Source of the DNA: Emiliania huxleyi CCMP1516 | Taxonomy: Eukaryota; Haptophyta; Isochrysidales; Noelaerhabdaceae | DNA length: 64,000 nucleotides | Direction: 5' to 3' | Assembly: GCF_000372725.1 (NCBI RefSeq) | Contig: NW_005200011.1 | Coordinates: 620,023-684,022 of the forward strand | Shown here: positions 8,529 to 19,505 of the stretch, in pieces | Layout: each line of letters opens with the position of its first letter | Numbering within the stretch: position 1 is the stretch's first letter | Made by a program: the position numbers and the translations under genes | Notes under the pieces: generated by a model | Told to the model about the DNA's origin: nothing | The model's database searches: none | Seen by the model: the letters and a program-made list of their open reading frames with translations, nothing else

Positions 8529-10463
8529 TCACTTGCCGAGGTCGAGGTGGGTGTTGGTGATTTTCCTCGAGCCCACGCGCTCGCGCTTTGGCTTGGCCGC
8601 GCGCTTCGCCTCCTCGCGTGCCTTGAAAGGGAGGGAAGGGAAAGCAGGAGAGCAAGTGGAGGGGAGGGGAGGGGAGAAATCTCTCGGAGAGTCCCTCCCT
8701 CGCGCACACCTTGATCGCCGCCGCCTTGCGCGCGCGGCGCACCTAAGGGGAGGGAGAGAGAGAAAACGTCCCTCCGCGCTCGGGAGTCCGTCAAGGGCGA
8801 TCCTCCATGCCCCAAAGCAGGCAGGAGCCGCGCGGCATCCACGGTGCAAAGTGCGGTGGAGAGCGAGCGAGAGAGCGAGAGAGCGAGAGAGCGAGCGAGA
8901 GAGCGAGCGAGCGAGCGAGCGAGCGCGTGTGCGTGCGCCTCGAGCTCCTCCTTCGAGAGTAGCTTCCTCTGCACGAGCGCCGCCTGCAGGTCGTCCCCTC
9001 GCGGCACCTGCTCGCAGCTCGAGGCGTGAAGAGAACGCCGCCCGCGCCCCGGTGGTGCCGGTGCCGGTCCAGGCCGCCGCCGCACCTCGACCGCCGCCCA
9101 CGCCGCGCGCAGTCCCGCGGGCGCTTGCTTGGCGGCGGTTGGCGCGAAGAGCACGCGGTCGCGCGTGTCAGGCCTCTCGATCGCCACCGCCCTTCAGGAG
9201 GGGGGGGGAGGGGGCGGGGGGGGGGGAGGTTGAGGCGGCGTGGACAGACACAGCCATGACGACCAGAGGGCCACTGGCCGAGGCGGCGCGGGGGAGGGGA
9301 TTGTCGGGGCGCGTTGGTAGAGCACGGCATCCGGCATGTAGTTTCCGGGCGCGTCCTGTGTCGAGCACCGCGCGAGCATCTGGGAGGCGTCTAGTGTCTC
9401 GGTCCGCCTCCCCTCTCTGATGAGTTTCTCGATGTCGGCCTGTTCACAGCTGCTCGCTGTGACGTGACGCTCTCCCCGGCTCGCGTGTGCAGGCAGCCCC
9501 AGTGCCGACCTCGACGCCCTCGTAGCACGCCTGCGGCTGCTCCTTGGTCGCCACAAGCTCGGAGCGAGGCACCCCCGACACCACCGCGCGCGAGAGCAGC
9601 GCCGCTAGCATCGCGGCGTCGCGCACGCCGTGCTTTGGCCGGTAGCGCAGCCGCAGCACGCCCGCCGCAGGCACCACCTAGGGCGAGGCGGAGAGCGGTC
9701 GAGGGGAGGAGCGGCGGACGGCAGGGGCGGCGCGGGCAGCCAAGGCGGCGTCTCGAGGCGGCGTCTCGCGCTGCTCTCCGGCCGTCGAGCCGTCTTCGGG
9801 GTGGATCTTCCGCTCTCTCGGAAGAGGCTCGGCCTCTCGGGGCCAGCTTGAAGGGTCTCGAGCTTCAAGGGTCTCGCGCCTCGACGTGCTCGCTCTCGGT
9901 GAGCGCGTCGTGCAGCTGGGGGTTCGCGCCCGGGTCGATGTTGATGCCGACCGCCTCGCGGATCTGCTCCACGCTCGCCTCGGCATGCCTCTCCCGCCCC
10001 TGCAAGAAGGACTGGACGAGGTACAGCGCCTGGGGAGCGGAGAGGGCGAGGCCTGTGAGAGAGAGGAGGCGCGTCTTGGGTCTCCGACAGGTGGAGAGCG
10101 GGCTGAAGGGCCAGATGGATGCGCGCAGCGGCGAACGAGTCGCGTGTGCAGATGGAGGCGCGTGGGCGTATGTGTGAGTGTGAGGGGTGCGTGAGTGGGC
10201 GCCTTGCCCATAGGCAGCGTGCCGCCGTCGTCCTTACGCACGCGCACGGCGGCCGCCACACTCGCCCGCTCTGTTTGCGCTAGCGCCTTGCGACGCGCCG
10301 CCGCCTTGTCCTTGGTCGCCTGCAGTGTTTTTGTGTACGCTGGAGCACGCTCTGCAGGTGCCGCCGTCCGTGCGGCCTTTGCGCGCAGCTTCTCCGCATG
10401 GCGTTCCTCCGCCTCACGGACTTTGCTGTACGCCGCCTTTAGCGGATTCTTGCTGCTGCTCAT
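8529..10463 (-). CDS. GTF2E2: General transcription factor TFIIE, beta subunit
   Basis: Eight exons, complement(join(8529..8621, 8710..8742, 8939..9007, 9086..9175, 9311..9439, 9510..9677, 9880..10029, 10203..10463)), give 330 residues with all joins at phase 0; only the 9175/9311 join is less certain. Several introns use GC donors. A charged Lys/Ala N-terminus precedes a winged-helix core (ALYLVQSFLQGRE, then EQIREAVGINIDPG). A second winged helix starts at LRLRYRPKHGVRDAAMLAAL. Then come the module ending DRVLFAPT and LRAAWAAVEVPRGDDLQAAL, and the C-terminus RKITNTHLDLGK. This order matches the TFIIE-beta family. TFIIE joins the RNA polymerase II preinitiation complex and recruits TFIIH. 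The intron at 8743-8938 holds a GAGC/GAGA-rich repeat. There is no partner subunit gene nearby. Confidence 0.87.
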
Positions 10464-11035
10464 GGCGCTGAAATGTCGCCGCAGAAGGCGGGGCCAAGGC
10501 GTGTCGTCCGCCTCGCTGGGGCTCAGGAAAAGAATTCATTCGCCGCTCTCCCATTTTTTGGTTTCGACGACACCCATGGGCGATCTGCTTGACCACACCT
10601 CGCTGGGGAACATGGCAACATCAGATCATATTACTCTTACTATTCCGGCTACTATTTAATGGGGCAGGCCACGGCCCACGGGGCCCGGGGCCGGCCAGGT
10701 TTTTCTGCACAATTTCATAGGAGGGCCGTCGAGCCCCTCTTCCGGGAAAACGGCAAACTCGAGGAAGCCACAAAAAGAAGCCCTTCTGCGTTGTTGTGGG
10801 AACGGCACATGCCATCCATTCCAAAAAAAAAGTTCTTCCCAAAGCACAGCTCACCTGCAAGCTGCAACTAGATGGACACCTGCTCTCCTCCGAGTGCTTT
10901 TCATGGCGTCCGAGCAAGAGCGACGGGCACATCAAACGCAACGTGGACTGCACCGCCGGCTTCTCAGTGGGCGCCTCAGCGGCCCCACCCCCGCCGCCGC
11001 ACGTACCGTCCGCCGCACGTACCGTCCGCCGCACA
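10464..11035. other. Intergenic stretch
   Basis: No gene seen. It separates the TFIIE-beta start from the 3' end of the next minus-strand gene, so it should hold the TFIIE-beta promoter and the neighbour's 3' UTR. Short repeated CCGTCCGCCGCACGTA units occur at about 11000-11035. Confidence 0.5.
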
Positions 11036-13730
11036 TCAGATCATAGGCGCCACAATCGCCGGGCGCTCCTCCTCTGCCGCCCCGCCCCGCCCCCGTCCCC
11101 GCATCGTGAAGACGCGGGCCGCGAGGGCGACGGCGAAGACGACGATGGTGACCGTCCAGACGGGCAGCGAGGGAGGGGTCAGCAGCTCGGTGTCGCGAGG
11201 GTCGTCGCCAGACGCACCCTTGTCTTGCGAGGCGAATCCGGGTGCCGCCTGGGAGAGGGCGGCAGGCTCGGCGGCGAGGGAAGCTGCCGACAGGTCCGCG
11301 ACGACGCACGAGTGCCAGTAGGGGTCGATGCCGTGGTCGGGGCAGCCTGCCCGGGGGCGGTTGGGGGGGGGGGGGGGGGAGGTTCTGCGTGGACGAATCT
11401 CTCGGCCAATCTCGGCCAATCTCGGCTCGTTCTCGCCCGGCTCGTGGGCGAGCTCATCGATCTGTTTGCAGCAAGCCCCGAGCGCGCCGCAGAAGCCGGG
11501 GCAGTGTCCGCCCCTCTCGCCGCATGCCTCCCAGCAATCCTCGCCCACGTTGGCCACCGGCGGCATGGCCGAGGTGGCGACGAGCACGTTGAGATGGGCG
11601 GGCTTATGGGTGTGGCCGATGATGCCTACCACTTCAACTCATTTCGCCATCAGTGGACTGCCGTGTGTGTGGTGGGGGCTGGAGGTGGCCGACGGCTTGC
11701 CGGAGAGGAGGGGCAGCTGGTACTGCCCGTCCTGGAGGGTCTTTTGGCCCATCATGTTTGCGCCCAGAAAGTCGTTGACGAAGTAGAGCGAGTCCTCGTC
11801 GTAGAGCTCCAGCAGCAGCCCCTGCGGGCGAAGCAACGCCCGGGCTTCTCAGAGGCTCCTCCCGCGGGCGCCGTCACGGAACGGTCCCGTGCAGACCGCT
11901 CGGCGACTCTCGACTGACTCTCGAGCCTCTCACCCGGCCGCGGAAGGCGGTGACGTCGCAGCAAAAGGACCAGTTCGGCTCGAGAGAGTTGGAGACCTGC
12001 GGTGTAACATGGGGAGTGATTGAGTGTGCAGGGATATCTGAGACGGGGGGCGACGGTCGCGTGGTGTGTGCTCAGAGCATGGGGAGAGAGCAGTGGAGAT
12101 CGGCTCTGGAATGCAGCCGAGTACAAGCCCTGTCGAGAGTGCGAGTGGGACGACGAGGAGCTTGCCCCGCATCTAGCTTGGAGACGGTGCCAGTCGCGCA
12201 CTCATACTCGGGCTCCGCGCCTAAGAGAGAGGAAGGGAAGACGCTCGAGGAACGTCATGCCCTCGCCTCTCTCGGGTTAGAGAGGAGACGCGGGGTGCAG
12301 ACACACAGTCCTTCGGAGTTTTTTACTCGCGTGCCTCGAATCACGTGCGGGTGTGTCGGCGCGGCGCATCTACGGCTCGCGCGCCGGGCCGTGCGTTGTG
12401 CTCCTCGTCGATGACGTCCTCGTTGGAGGGGTCGGAGCGGATCTGCCCCGCCGACACCTCGTGGAGCACGCACGCGGGGTGAGGGGAACAGTGAGGCCCC
12501 AGAGGGCCAACGCGACCCGGGGGGGGGGGGGGGGGCGTGGCAAGGGGGTGTGCAAGGGAGCCTTGTTGATGACCTCGGCTTGAAACTGGTAAACCCGGCG
12601 GTAAAGCTCGTCCTTGGCGGACTGGTCCCCCCTCTCCATGATGTCGACGATCTCCTGCTTGCCCATGCCCATCATCGCCGTCTCGTCGGTCAACGAAGAG
12701 ATCTTGACCCACGAGTCCGGGTACCTGGCATGCCATCCCGCCAAGGGCCCGGCTAGGCTGCGTGTTTCTGCTACGGGTGAGGATGAGGCGGATATGCGGA
12801 TGTGGACACTGTGCATGTGCATGTTGTGTGCTTGTAGCATGTGCGAGTGCAGCTCTCTAGCAGACAGAGCTGCGGTCGGCGACACTCGACGGCGGAGGAG
12901 ATGGAGTCGCGGCGACGGTGGAGGGCAGGCGGCAACGGCGGCGGTGGGGAGGGTGGTGGTGGAGGGGGGGGGGGGGGGGGTCGGGCGATGGCGGCGGCGA
13001 CGGGGAGCGTGGCGAGGCGGAGTTTGAATTGCGGGAGGGGCGACTCTCGGCGCGGACCGGGACTTGCCCACGCGCGGGTAAAAGTCCGTCTCGACGAGCC
13101 CGGAGGCCGACATGATGCAGAGAAACTTGCGCTCCTCGCCCTCGCCCCCCTTGGCGCTGTCGAGGAGCAGCTTGCTCGACACGTCGTACTTGAGCTGCTT
13201 TGCGCGGTCGTCCGCCGGAGGAGGAGGGGGCGGCGGGGCGAGCGGGATCTCGATGAGAAGAGTCCCCTCCTGCGGCTCAAACTCCCCGCCGGCGAGGGGA
13301 AGCTCGTACACGCCCGCCGTCGCGTTGGCGGGCAGTACGGCGGTGCCGAGCCAGTCGCCCTCCTCGCTGGAGTAGTCGCCGTCGAAGACGCTGAAGACGT
13401 ACTCCGAGTGGCTGTGCGAGCCGTGCACGAAGCAGCAGCGGTCCCAAAGCGGGGAGGCGTTGTTCTCGTGCTGCTCCGTCTTGCACACGAGCGCGCCGCC
13501 CAGTTCAAACTGTAGTTCCCGGGGGCTTGCGGATTGGATGAGGGACTCTCAACGGCTGCTTGTAGCGCGTGGGGGCACACCTTGACCCACGACTCCGGTG
13601 CGGGCTTGCGCGGCCAGCTATCGACGTTTTTCATTGCGAGGTTCGCTGCGCTCTTGATGCAAACCTGCTTCTCGCAGAAGCCGCCGCACGGGGACGGCGC
13701 TGCACTGGGCAGGACGAACGCGGAGAGCAT
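11036..13730 (-). CDS. C2-domain, Cys-rich, C-terminally membrane-anchored protein
   Basis: A multi-exon minus-strand gene. Exon 1 (13581-13730, 50 residues, start MLSAFVLPSAAPSPCGG) and the start of exon 2 at 13509 are secure; later joins are approximate. Exon 2 encodes a C2-like beta-sandwich (VCKTEQHENNASPLWDRCCF, then VFSVFDGDYSSEEGDWLG). A middle exon around 12595-12735 reads SWVKISSLTDETAMMGMGKQ. A second C2-like unit spans two exons near 11950 (SLEPNWSFCCDVTAFRG) and 11639-11828 (LLLELYDEDSLYFVNDFLG). Next is a Cys-rich module (GEDCWEACGERGGHCPGFCG, then a WHSC motif). Last is one TM helix near the C-terminus (LPVWTVTIVVFAVALAARVF) followed by a basic tail. Tandem C2 units plus a tail anchor recall ferlins or synaptotagmins, but identity is not established. 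Confidence 0.6.
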
Positions 13731-14507
13731 TTTGTTGAGTGCGACGACTCTCACGAAGCGCCAAAGAGAAGCGCCTTGGATTTTTTGAAAAGAAAACACC
13801 GCGGGGTTGCTCATGCTGAAATTCTGCAAAAACCCGGCCGGCCCCTGCCCTGCCCCTACCTACCTACCTACCTTCCTACCCTCTTATGGGAAACCAAATA
13901 AGTGCTTTAAAGGGTTGCCCGGCCGGCCTTGCTGCGCAAATCTCGCGCTGCGCTAGGCTCAGAGCGAGTTCGCGCTGCGCTAGGCTCAGACGGCGTGCGC
14001 GGGCCGCCGGGGTGAGGACCTCACCTCCTTCGGGCTCGGCAGCTTGTCGGGCCGTCTACCTCAGCCCTCAGCCGAAGCTGGGGCCGGTCCCGTACGTAGG
14101 CCGTCCGTAGCCGAGAGAGCCCCCGCGTCCCGATGAATTCGACGGGCGCGGGGTCGGCCGTCGGGGTTCGATTTTAGCAATATACCAAACAACTCTAACA
14201 CTCACACGTCATTTGGGGCCTGGAGCCCTGTTCACGCGCGCGCGAGACGTGCAGACAGGGTTGCCAGGTGAGAGCGAATGGCGCGGTTCACGCCTCGCTC
14301 TGTGTTGTCCGTCGGGGCGGGCGAGAGGGAGAGCGCAGCACGATTCCGCCCAGAGGCACCCCGCACACGCCACACCTTTGTTTGGCTTTGCGCAAAGGCT
14401 TTGCTTTGCCGCAAAGGTCCGGTTTGATAGCGGATTTTGATTAGTAGAACGGTCCCCACTGTCGCTGGTGCGCTGGTCCTTGTTCTTTGATGAGGCTATA
14501 AGAACGC
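13731..14507. other. Repeat-derived intergenic stretch
   Basis: No supported gene. It includes a short CTAC/CTTC run at 13855-13880, a 30 bp direct repeat around 13946-13998 (CTGCGCTAGGCTCAGA twice), the second copy of the 1008-1101 repeat at about 14038-14150, and the second copy of the 6406-6530 repeat at about 14172-14302. The last two lie side by side here but far apart in their other location. Confidence 0.6.
14172..14302. repeat. Dispersed direct repeat, copy 2
   Basis: Nearly identical to 6406-6530 in the same orientation, including CACGCGCGCGCGAGACGTGC and GGTTGCCAGGTGAGAGCGAA. Divergence starts right after GTTCACGCCTCGC. Confidence 0.8.
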
Positions 14508-14895
14508 TAGGATTGAGAGCAGCCTCGCTCTCAATCCTAGAAGTCGAAGGATTGTGAGCAGCACTCCTCGCAATCGTAGCATCTCGCTGTGCGGATTGCT
14601 AGCACCTACGCTCGCAATCCTACATCTTCTAGGACTAGCAGCTCCGCGCTCCCATCGTGACTGGTGACGCCTACGACTACTACCAGCGCGCTCGCGCTCG
14701 CAATCCGAGCAAAGTCTAGGATTGCGAGCAGCTCTGCTCACAATCCGAGCAACATGCCTCCGATTGCGAGCAGTAGCGCTCGCAATCCTTACTTACCTAC
14801 ATCTTGTAGGACTATGAGCGGCGGCGCTCACAATCGTACCAAAGATCCAAACATCTGCGCTCACAATCCTAGCTACATGCACCGATTGCGAGGGA
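14508..14895. repeat. Array of hairpin-forming units
   Basis: Roughly eight to ten degenerate units contain AGGATTGNGAGC and its reverse complement GCTCNCAATCCT, separated by short loops. The first unit (about 14508-14541) forms a perfect 14 bp stem, CTAGGATTGAGAGC, with a 6 nt loop. Later units are less perfect. Open frames over it have no recognisable domain. It ends near a (GAAA)n run at 14893-14910 that resembles a minus-strand retroposon tail. Confidence 0.8.
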
Positions 14896-15039
14896 AAGAA
14901 AGAAAGAAAACCTTGTCCCGATTTTTCTTTTCTTGGCCCTCACCGCTGGAAGTGGCGAATCGATTGGCGAATCGATGCGAGCGCGCCGCGTGCTCCTCCG
15001 CGCGACGCTGTTGCCGCTAGAGTACGGTTAAAGAGCTCT

Positions 15040-17202
15040 ATGCTCGCCATCTCGGCCTTCGCCTACTCGCCAGCTGCGACCGTGGACGTCGACGTGTTTG
15101 GCGAGGCGGCCTGCCCCGACACCCGCGATTTTGTGCTCGGCCCGCTCGCAAGATTGGCCGATGCGCTCGGCACCACAGCCAGCGTGAGGTACACCTCGTT
15201 CGGCAACGCGTACTTCTTCGCGCCATGCGCTGGTGCCGTGGTGGCTCCGCCTGGCTGTGACTCGTCCGCGTCCTGCCGATTCAACGCGACGACGCGCGAC
15301 TGCTGGTTCTCCACGTGCGGGTTGGGCGCCGCACGGCCGCCCGACGCCTGCTTCAAGGGCTCACCACGCTGCCAGCACGGCGCAGCTGAGTGCCTCGCCA
15401 ACCGCGTCACGCTGTGCGCCGGGACTTCCCTCCCGTTCGTCTCGTGCTACTTTCGGGCGCTCGGCAGCGAGTGGGCGGCCGGCTCGCCGAGTACCGCTGT
15501 GCTCGCCGTCGGCAGGCGGTGCGCCGTCGCTCTGGGCGTCCGCTGGGACGAGGTATCGGCATGCATCGACGGAGCGCGCGGAGGCGAGCTGGTCGAGCGC
15601 GCCGCACGCCGCACGCCTCCCCACCCCGGAGTGCCGTATGCCCTGGTCGGCGGCCGGCCAGCGAGCACCACGAACGCGACTCTCCTCTTGCAAGCAGCGT
15701 GCCGGGCGCTGCCGCGACCGCGCCCCGCAGCGTGTGCAGCGGAGAGCCCGCAGCCCGGGTCAGCAGCGGCGCTTTCACCGGAGCCCGGGTCAGCAGCGGC
15801 GCCAGCGGCGCAGCATGGGTCGGAGGCAGCGCCAGCGACGCAGCCCCGCGCGCCAGCTAGATGCGCCTTTGCCTCGGTGGGTGCGGGCTGGGCTGGGATC
15901 TACTCGGCCTGGCGCGTCGCCGTCGACGCAAAGGCCAGGGACCCGACCACGGTGTGCGTGTTTGAGGGCTCGCCGCGCTTCGGCGGCAGGACGTTCACGG
16001 TGCGCGGCGACGCGGCGCTGTTCGGGCTCAACATCGACATCGGTGCGTACCGCTTTGCATTCGAGCAGCACTTGCCCGCCGACCTCCTCCGCGGCCCGCT
16101 CCGACTGCCGACGGCCTGCTACATCCCCTCGTGCGAGCGCGAGCCGCTCGACGGCAACCTCACCCTCCACAAGCTGATGGACCCGCGCCTGAACAGCTCC
16201 GCCGGATACGGCACCGCGCTTGACGTGATGGTGGCGGAGCTGAGGGCCGCGGGGGCGCATCTGCAGCTCCACAAGGAGCTCGACGCCGTCCACGCCCACC
16301 CTCGACCCACGGGCGCGGTGCTGAGGTGGAAGGACGGCGGCAGCACCGTCGCGGACAGCGTGCTGCTCAACCTCCCCCGCCACGCGCTGAACCGCCTCTC
16401 GCGCGACTCGCTCCTCTTCACCGACGGACGCCCCCTCGCTCGCGCGCTTTACAACTGCAGCCGCGAGACGTCGCAAGCGAACTACTCGGCCGAGGCGTCC
16501 GTCAAGGTGTACCTCGTGTACGAGGACGCGTGGTGGCGCACCCGCCTCGGCCTCGTGCAGGGAGAGGTGCACGCGCCGTCGGACCCGCCAATGTACATCC
16601 GGTATCACGACGGGCCTGTCCGCTGCGGAGAGGGTGCCGCCCCCGCGTGTGCGGGTGCGTTGCTGGTGCAGTACGCGCACTCTCTCGAGGCAGGCGGCGG
16701 CTTCTACATGCCGTTCCGTGCGAGCAAGTCGACGCCTCTCACGGTGCTGCGCGGCGAGGCGTCCGAGCTGCCCGGGCTGCTGCACCGCAAGCTGCTGCAG
16801 ATGCACGCTGCACGGCTCGCCGACGCCGGTATCGACCCTCGCTCCCTCGCCGAGCCGGCGGCGGTGGTGCTCGGCTTCTGGCCGCACGCGCGCGACGAGA
16901 TCCTCCACCCCGCTCCCGACCCGCTCTCCTTCTCCACCGCCCATGGCGCGCTGCCCCAATGCCTGCACGGCGTCACCTCCGCCTCCTACTCGGAGGCGAC
17001 GCGCCAGCCCGTCGTTGGCCGCTCCCTCTCGGTCGCCAACAATGACTGGTGGCTCGAAGAGAGCTCGGTCGATCTCATCGCGCCGTACTGGGCAGAGGTC
17101 AGCTTGCGCGTAGCCGAGCGCGTCCTCCACGACCAGCTTGGCCTGGCTAGGCCGGCGTGGCTAAACGCGGCGTACTATCGCAAGAGTGTGCTCGGGATTT
17201 GA
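15040..17202 (+). CDS. GILT-like domain fused to an FAD-dependent amine-oxidase-like domain
   Basis: An intronless frame of 720 residues. Residues about 15-235 form a GILT (lysosomal thiol reductase) domain, with the family signature CQHGAAECLANRVTLC, the FVSCYF block and a tail VPYALVGGRP. The usual CxxC active site is replaced by CPDT (EAACPDTRDF), so the second cysteine is missing. A linker of Gln/Pro/Gly/Ser/Ala repeats (about 240-280) follows. Residues about 285-720 begin with a Rossmann dinucleotide motif, ASVGAGWAGIYSAW, then VFEGSPRFGGRTFTV, typical of FAD-dependent amine oxidases, with several N-glycosylation sequons. The short hydrophobic start suggests a secretory signal, though it is weak. 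GILT enzymes reduce protein disulfides in lysosomes. The fusion might couple a thiol-binding domain to flavin chemistry; substrate is unknown. Confidence 0.82.
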   Translation: MLAISAFAYSPAATVDVDVFGEAACPDTRDFVLGPLARLADALGTTASVRYTSFGNAYFFAPCAGAVVAPPGCDSSASCRFNATTRDCWFSTCGLGAARPPDACFKGSPRCQHGAAECLANRVTLCAGTSLPFVSCYFRALGSEWAAGSPSTAVLAVGRRCAVALGVRWDEVSACIDGARGGELVERAARRTPPHPGVPYALVGGRPASTTNATLLLQAACRALPRPRPAACAAESPQPGSAAALSPEPGSAAAPAAQHGSEAAPATQPRAPARCAFASVGAGWAGIYSAWRVAVDAKARDPTTVCVFEGSPRFGGRTFTVRGDAALFGLNIDIGAYRFAFEQHLPADLLRGPLRLPTACYIPSCEREPLDGNLTLHKLMDPRLNSSAGYGTALDVMVAELRAAGAHLQLHKELDAVHAHPRPTGAVLRWKDGGSTVADSVLLNLPRHALNRLSRDSLLFTDGRPLARALYNCSRETSQANYSAEASVKVYLVYEDAWWRTRLGLVQGEVHAPSDPPMYIRYHDGPVRCGEGAAPACAGALLVQYAHSLEAGGGFYMPFRASKSTPLTVLRGEASELPGLLHRKLLQMHAARLADAGIDPRSLAEPAAVVLGFWPHARDEILHPAPDPLSFSTAHGALPQCLHGVTSASYSEATRQPVVGRSLSVANNDWWLEESSVDLIAPYWAEVSLRVAERVLHDQLGLARPAWLNAAYYRKSVLGI

Positions 17203-17599
17203 TGCACAGGGAATATTAAAACCTCGCGCACATGCAGTGATACAGGCATCGCAGTGTATGAGATGGGGGAGAGATGCACGTAGCGAGACCTTCTGCTTCT
17301 CGCATTCTCGACATCGTGTTCGTGAGATCGACTTTTTTATTTGTGTAGCGAGTACGGTCATGTTCTGTACGTGTGACGGTGTGTGGCTTGAGAGAGACTA
17401 CACAAACAAAAACACACACAAAATGTTTGGGTCTCACTGACACAGCGATCGCAGGGTGTCTGCCAACCTCAGCCTCGCACACTCACTGTCACAACAGAAA
17501 ATAACCGGGACTTCTCCCTGGGAGCTTGCATGGGCCTGACGCCATCCCTCTTCGTCCCTAGATCGCGCGGCTCCCTAGGGACCACACGCGACGGCCATG
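17203..17599. other. Convergent intergenic stretch
   Basis: No gene seen. It lies between the 3' ends of the plus-strand fusion gene and the minus-strand four-TM gene. An AT-richer segment around 17310-17440 likely holds 3' UTR sequence. Confidence 0.5.
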
Positions 17600-19334
17600 C
17601 TAGCCGATGGCGCACAAGCGGGGGCTGACCACGCGCCGGCCGTCGCCTCCCTCCCCTCCCTCGGCCAGCGGGGCAATCTTATCGAGCTGCAGCAGCAGCT
17701 CGTGGTAGGCGGCGGCGCGCGTCGCCTCGTCGTACACGGCGGCGGCGTGGAGGAAGGCGCGGAGCGTGTGCACGAACGCCTCGACCTGGAATGCGGACGG
17801 CGCCGCTCCGCCTGCGTGCAAGTTGGGGGGCCGGGGGTGGACGCGCGAGGGTGGCGGACACACACACTCCTCTTCCGGGGCACACGCCCTCGTGGTCGCC
17901 GCGCGGCGCGGTGCGGTAGGCCGAGTACGGGTACCCGGCCGAAGCGCAGTACGAGGTCCACCGGAGCCGCAGCTCCGACAGAGACTCGCGCACGCCCTCG
18001 TCGACAAGGCCGCCGCCGCCGCCGTAGCAGCCGCCGTAGCCATCGCCGTAGCCGCCGCCGTAGCCGCCGCCGTAGCCGCCGCCGTGGCTCGGCGCGGCCT
18101 TGGAGGCGACGGCCACTGCCGCCTGGAGCTTCTCGAGCGCGAACGTCTCGAACTCGGCGAGCATCGCCACGCGCACGGCCGCGGCGGAGGCGGGCGGCAG
18201 CGGCGAGGAGGCCTCGCCCGCGCCCTTGCTCAGACTGGACGCCTGGCGCGAGAGCAAGCCGGGAGAGAAGCGGCTGCTGCGCGCCCTCGTCAGCGCCCGC
18301 TTCGCCACAGCCTGCTTGGCCGCCTCCGCGCGCTTTGCCGCCAGCCTCCACGAGAGACGCGTCTACTCGCAAACCGCCTCCTCTTGTGGCGACCCCGCCG
18401 CGCCGCGCGAGGCTGGGCAGTGGGGCCGGGTCGCGGTGCCGCACGCCTGCAGGGCGAGCACAACTACGACCAGCAAGCAAGCCGCGAGAGCGAGGCGGTT
18501 GAACATGGGCGTCTCCTCCACCCAGCAGGCGCCCGTGAAGTCGTCGTCGCAGTGCACAAACTTGACCTTGACCACGCGCGACGCGAGCATCAGGAAGTTG
18601 TAGAAGTTAAGGACCGGGAGAAAGTAGAGCACGAACAGGAAGGCGCCAAACGTCGAGTGCCAGATGGCCACCTCGCCCCCTTCCGAGGAGGTTCTGAGCA
18701 GGCTGAAGAATAGAACTGTGCCGAGCATCTCAACGAACATCGTCACCCAGATGACGATCATTGTGTTTCTGCGCAGGGGGCGGGCGGGCGAGGCGGTGGA
18801 GGCAAGGGACGGACCGGACCAGCGGGTGGTGAGGCAGAGAGGGGGGGGGGGGGGGAAAAAAAAAAAAAAAGGGGTGGTGGCGGTGGTGGTGGTGGCGGAG
18901 ATAGCAGCAGCAGCGAGGAGCACCTGCCCAGTTCCTGGTCGGTTATCACCTCCTTGGCCAGCACCAGGTCCTCAAAGAAGAGACCCTCGGCACGCGCGGA
19001 GCACTGGTCGAGCCCGTCCCGCACCAGCGGCGAGTCGGGCGCGCGGGTTCCCCATGATGCGTAGCCATCCCAGCAGCCCGTGTCGGGGTTGCAAGTGCGG
19101 AGGCCGTGTGTGGGGCCGCCGTCCGTCTCGATGAGCCCGAGCGGCTCGTACTTTTCGCAGAGCGTCGAGTTGCGTCCCAGAAAGGTCCTGAGCTCCCAGC
19201 GAGCGTACGCGCGGATCTCCTCGGACGAAACGGTGGTGGCAAGCCCCACTGCGAAACCAGCGAGGAGGGCTGCGATGGTCATGAACATGGTCAGCTGTTC
19301 GCGCAGCCCTTCGGCGGAGGGGCCGTGCGTGGGA

Positions 19335-19370
<36 letters not shown>

Positions 19371-19405
19371 GCCAGCATATTCATGGCAAGTCCGGCAGTG
19401 TGCAT
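17600..19405 (-). CDS. Four-TM membrane protein with an N-terminal poly-Asp tract
   Basis: Four exons, complement(join(17600..17811, 17888..18362, 18447..18768, 18924..19405)), give 496 residues with consistent phases (2, 0, 1). Two introns have GC donors and the first has GT. After a run of ten Asp (GTC repeats at 19340-19372) comes TM1 (MFMTIAALLAGFAVGLATTV). Next is a lumenal-type loop with four or more cysteines. TM2 (IVIWVTMFVEMLGTVLFFSL), TM3 (FGAFLFVLYFLPVLNFYNFL) and TM4 (LALAACLLVVVVLALQ) follow. The remainder is cytosolic: a basic helical region, a GGGY repeat and a C-terminal helix. Four helices with cytosolic tails resemble small ion-channel subunits such as Orai, but no diagnostic residue is recognised, so no function is given. 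The intron at 18769-18923 has adjacent G13 and A15 runs. Confidence 0.75.
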
Positions 19406-19505
19406 ATGTAGGCCAACTCAGGGTGTGTGGCAGCCAGCTGGCCCGTGCGCGCTTCCTTTGGCGAAAATGCGCGAAAATAACCTTTCGGCCCTCAGCCCGC
19501 AGCCT

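Noticed and set aside
15790..17130. Minus-strand open frame of 446 codons
   Set aside because: Antisense to the GILT-FAD gene and made of Arg/Val/Gln-rich sequence with no domain.
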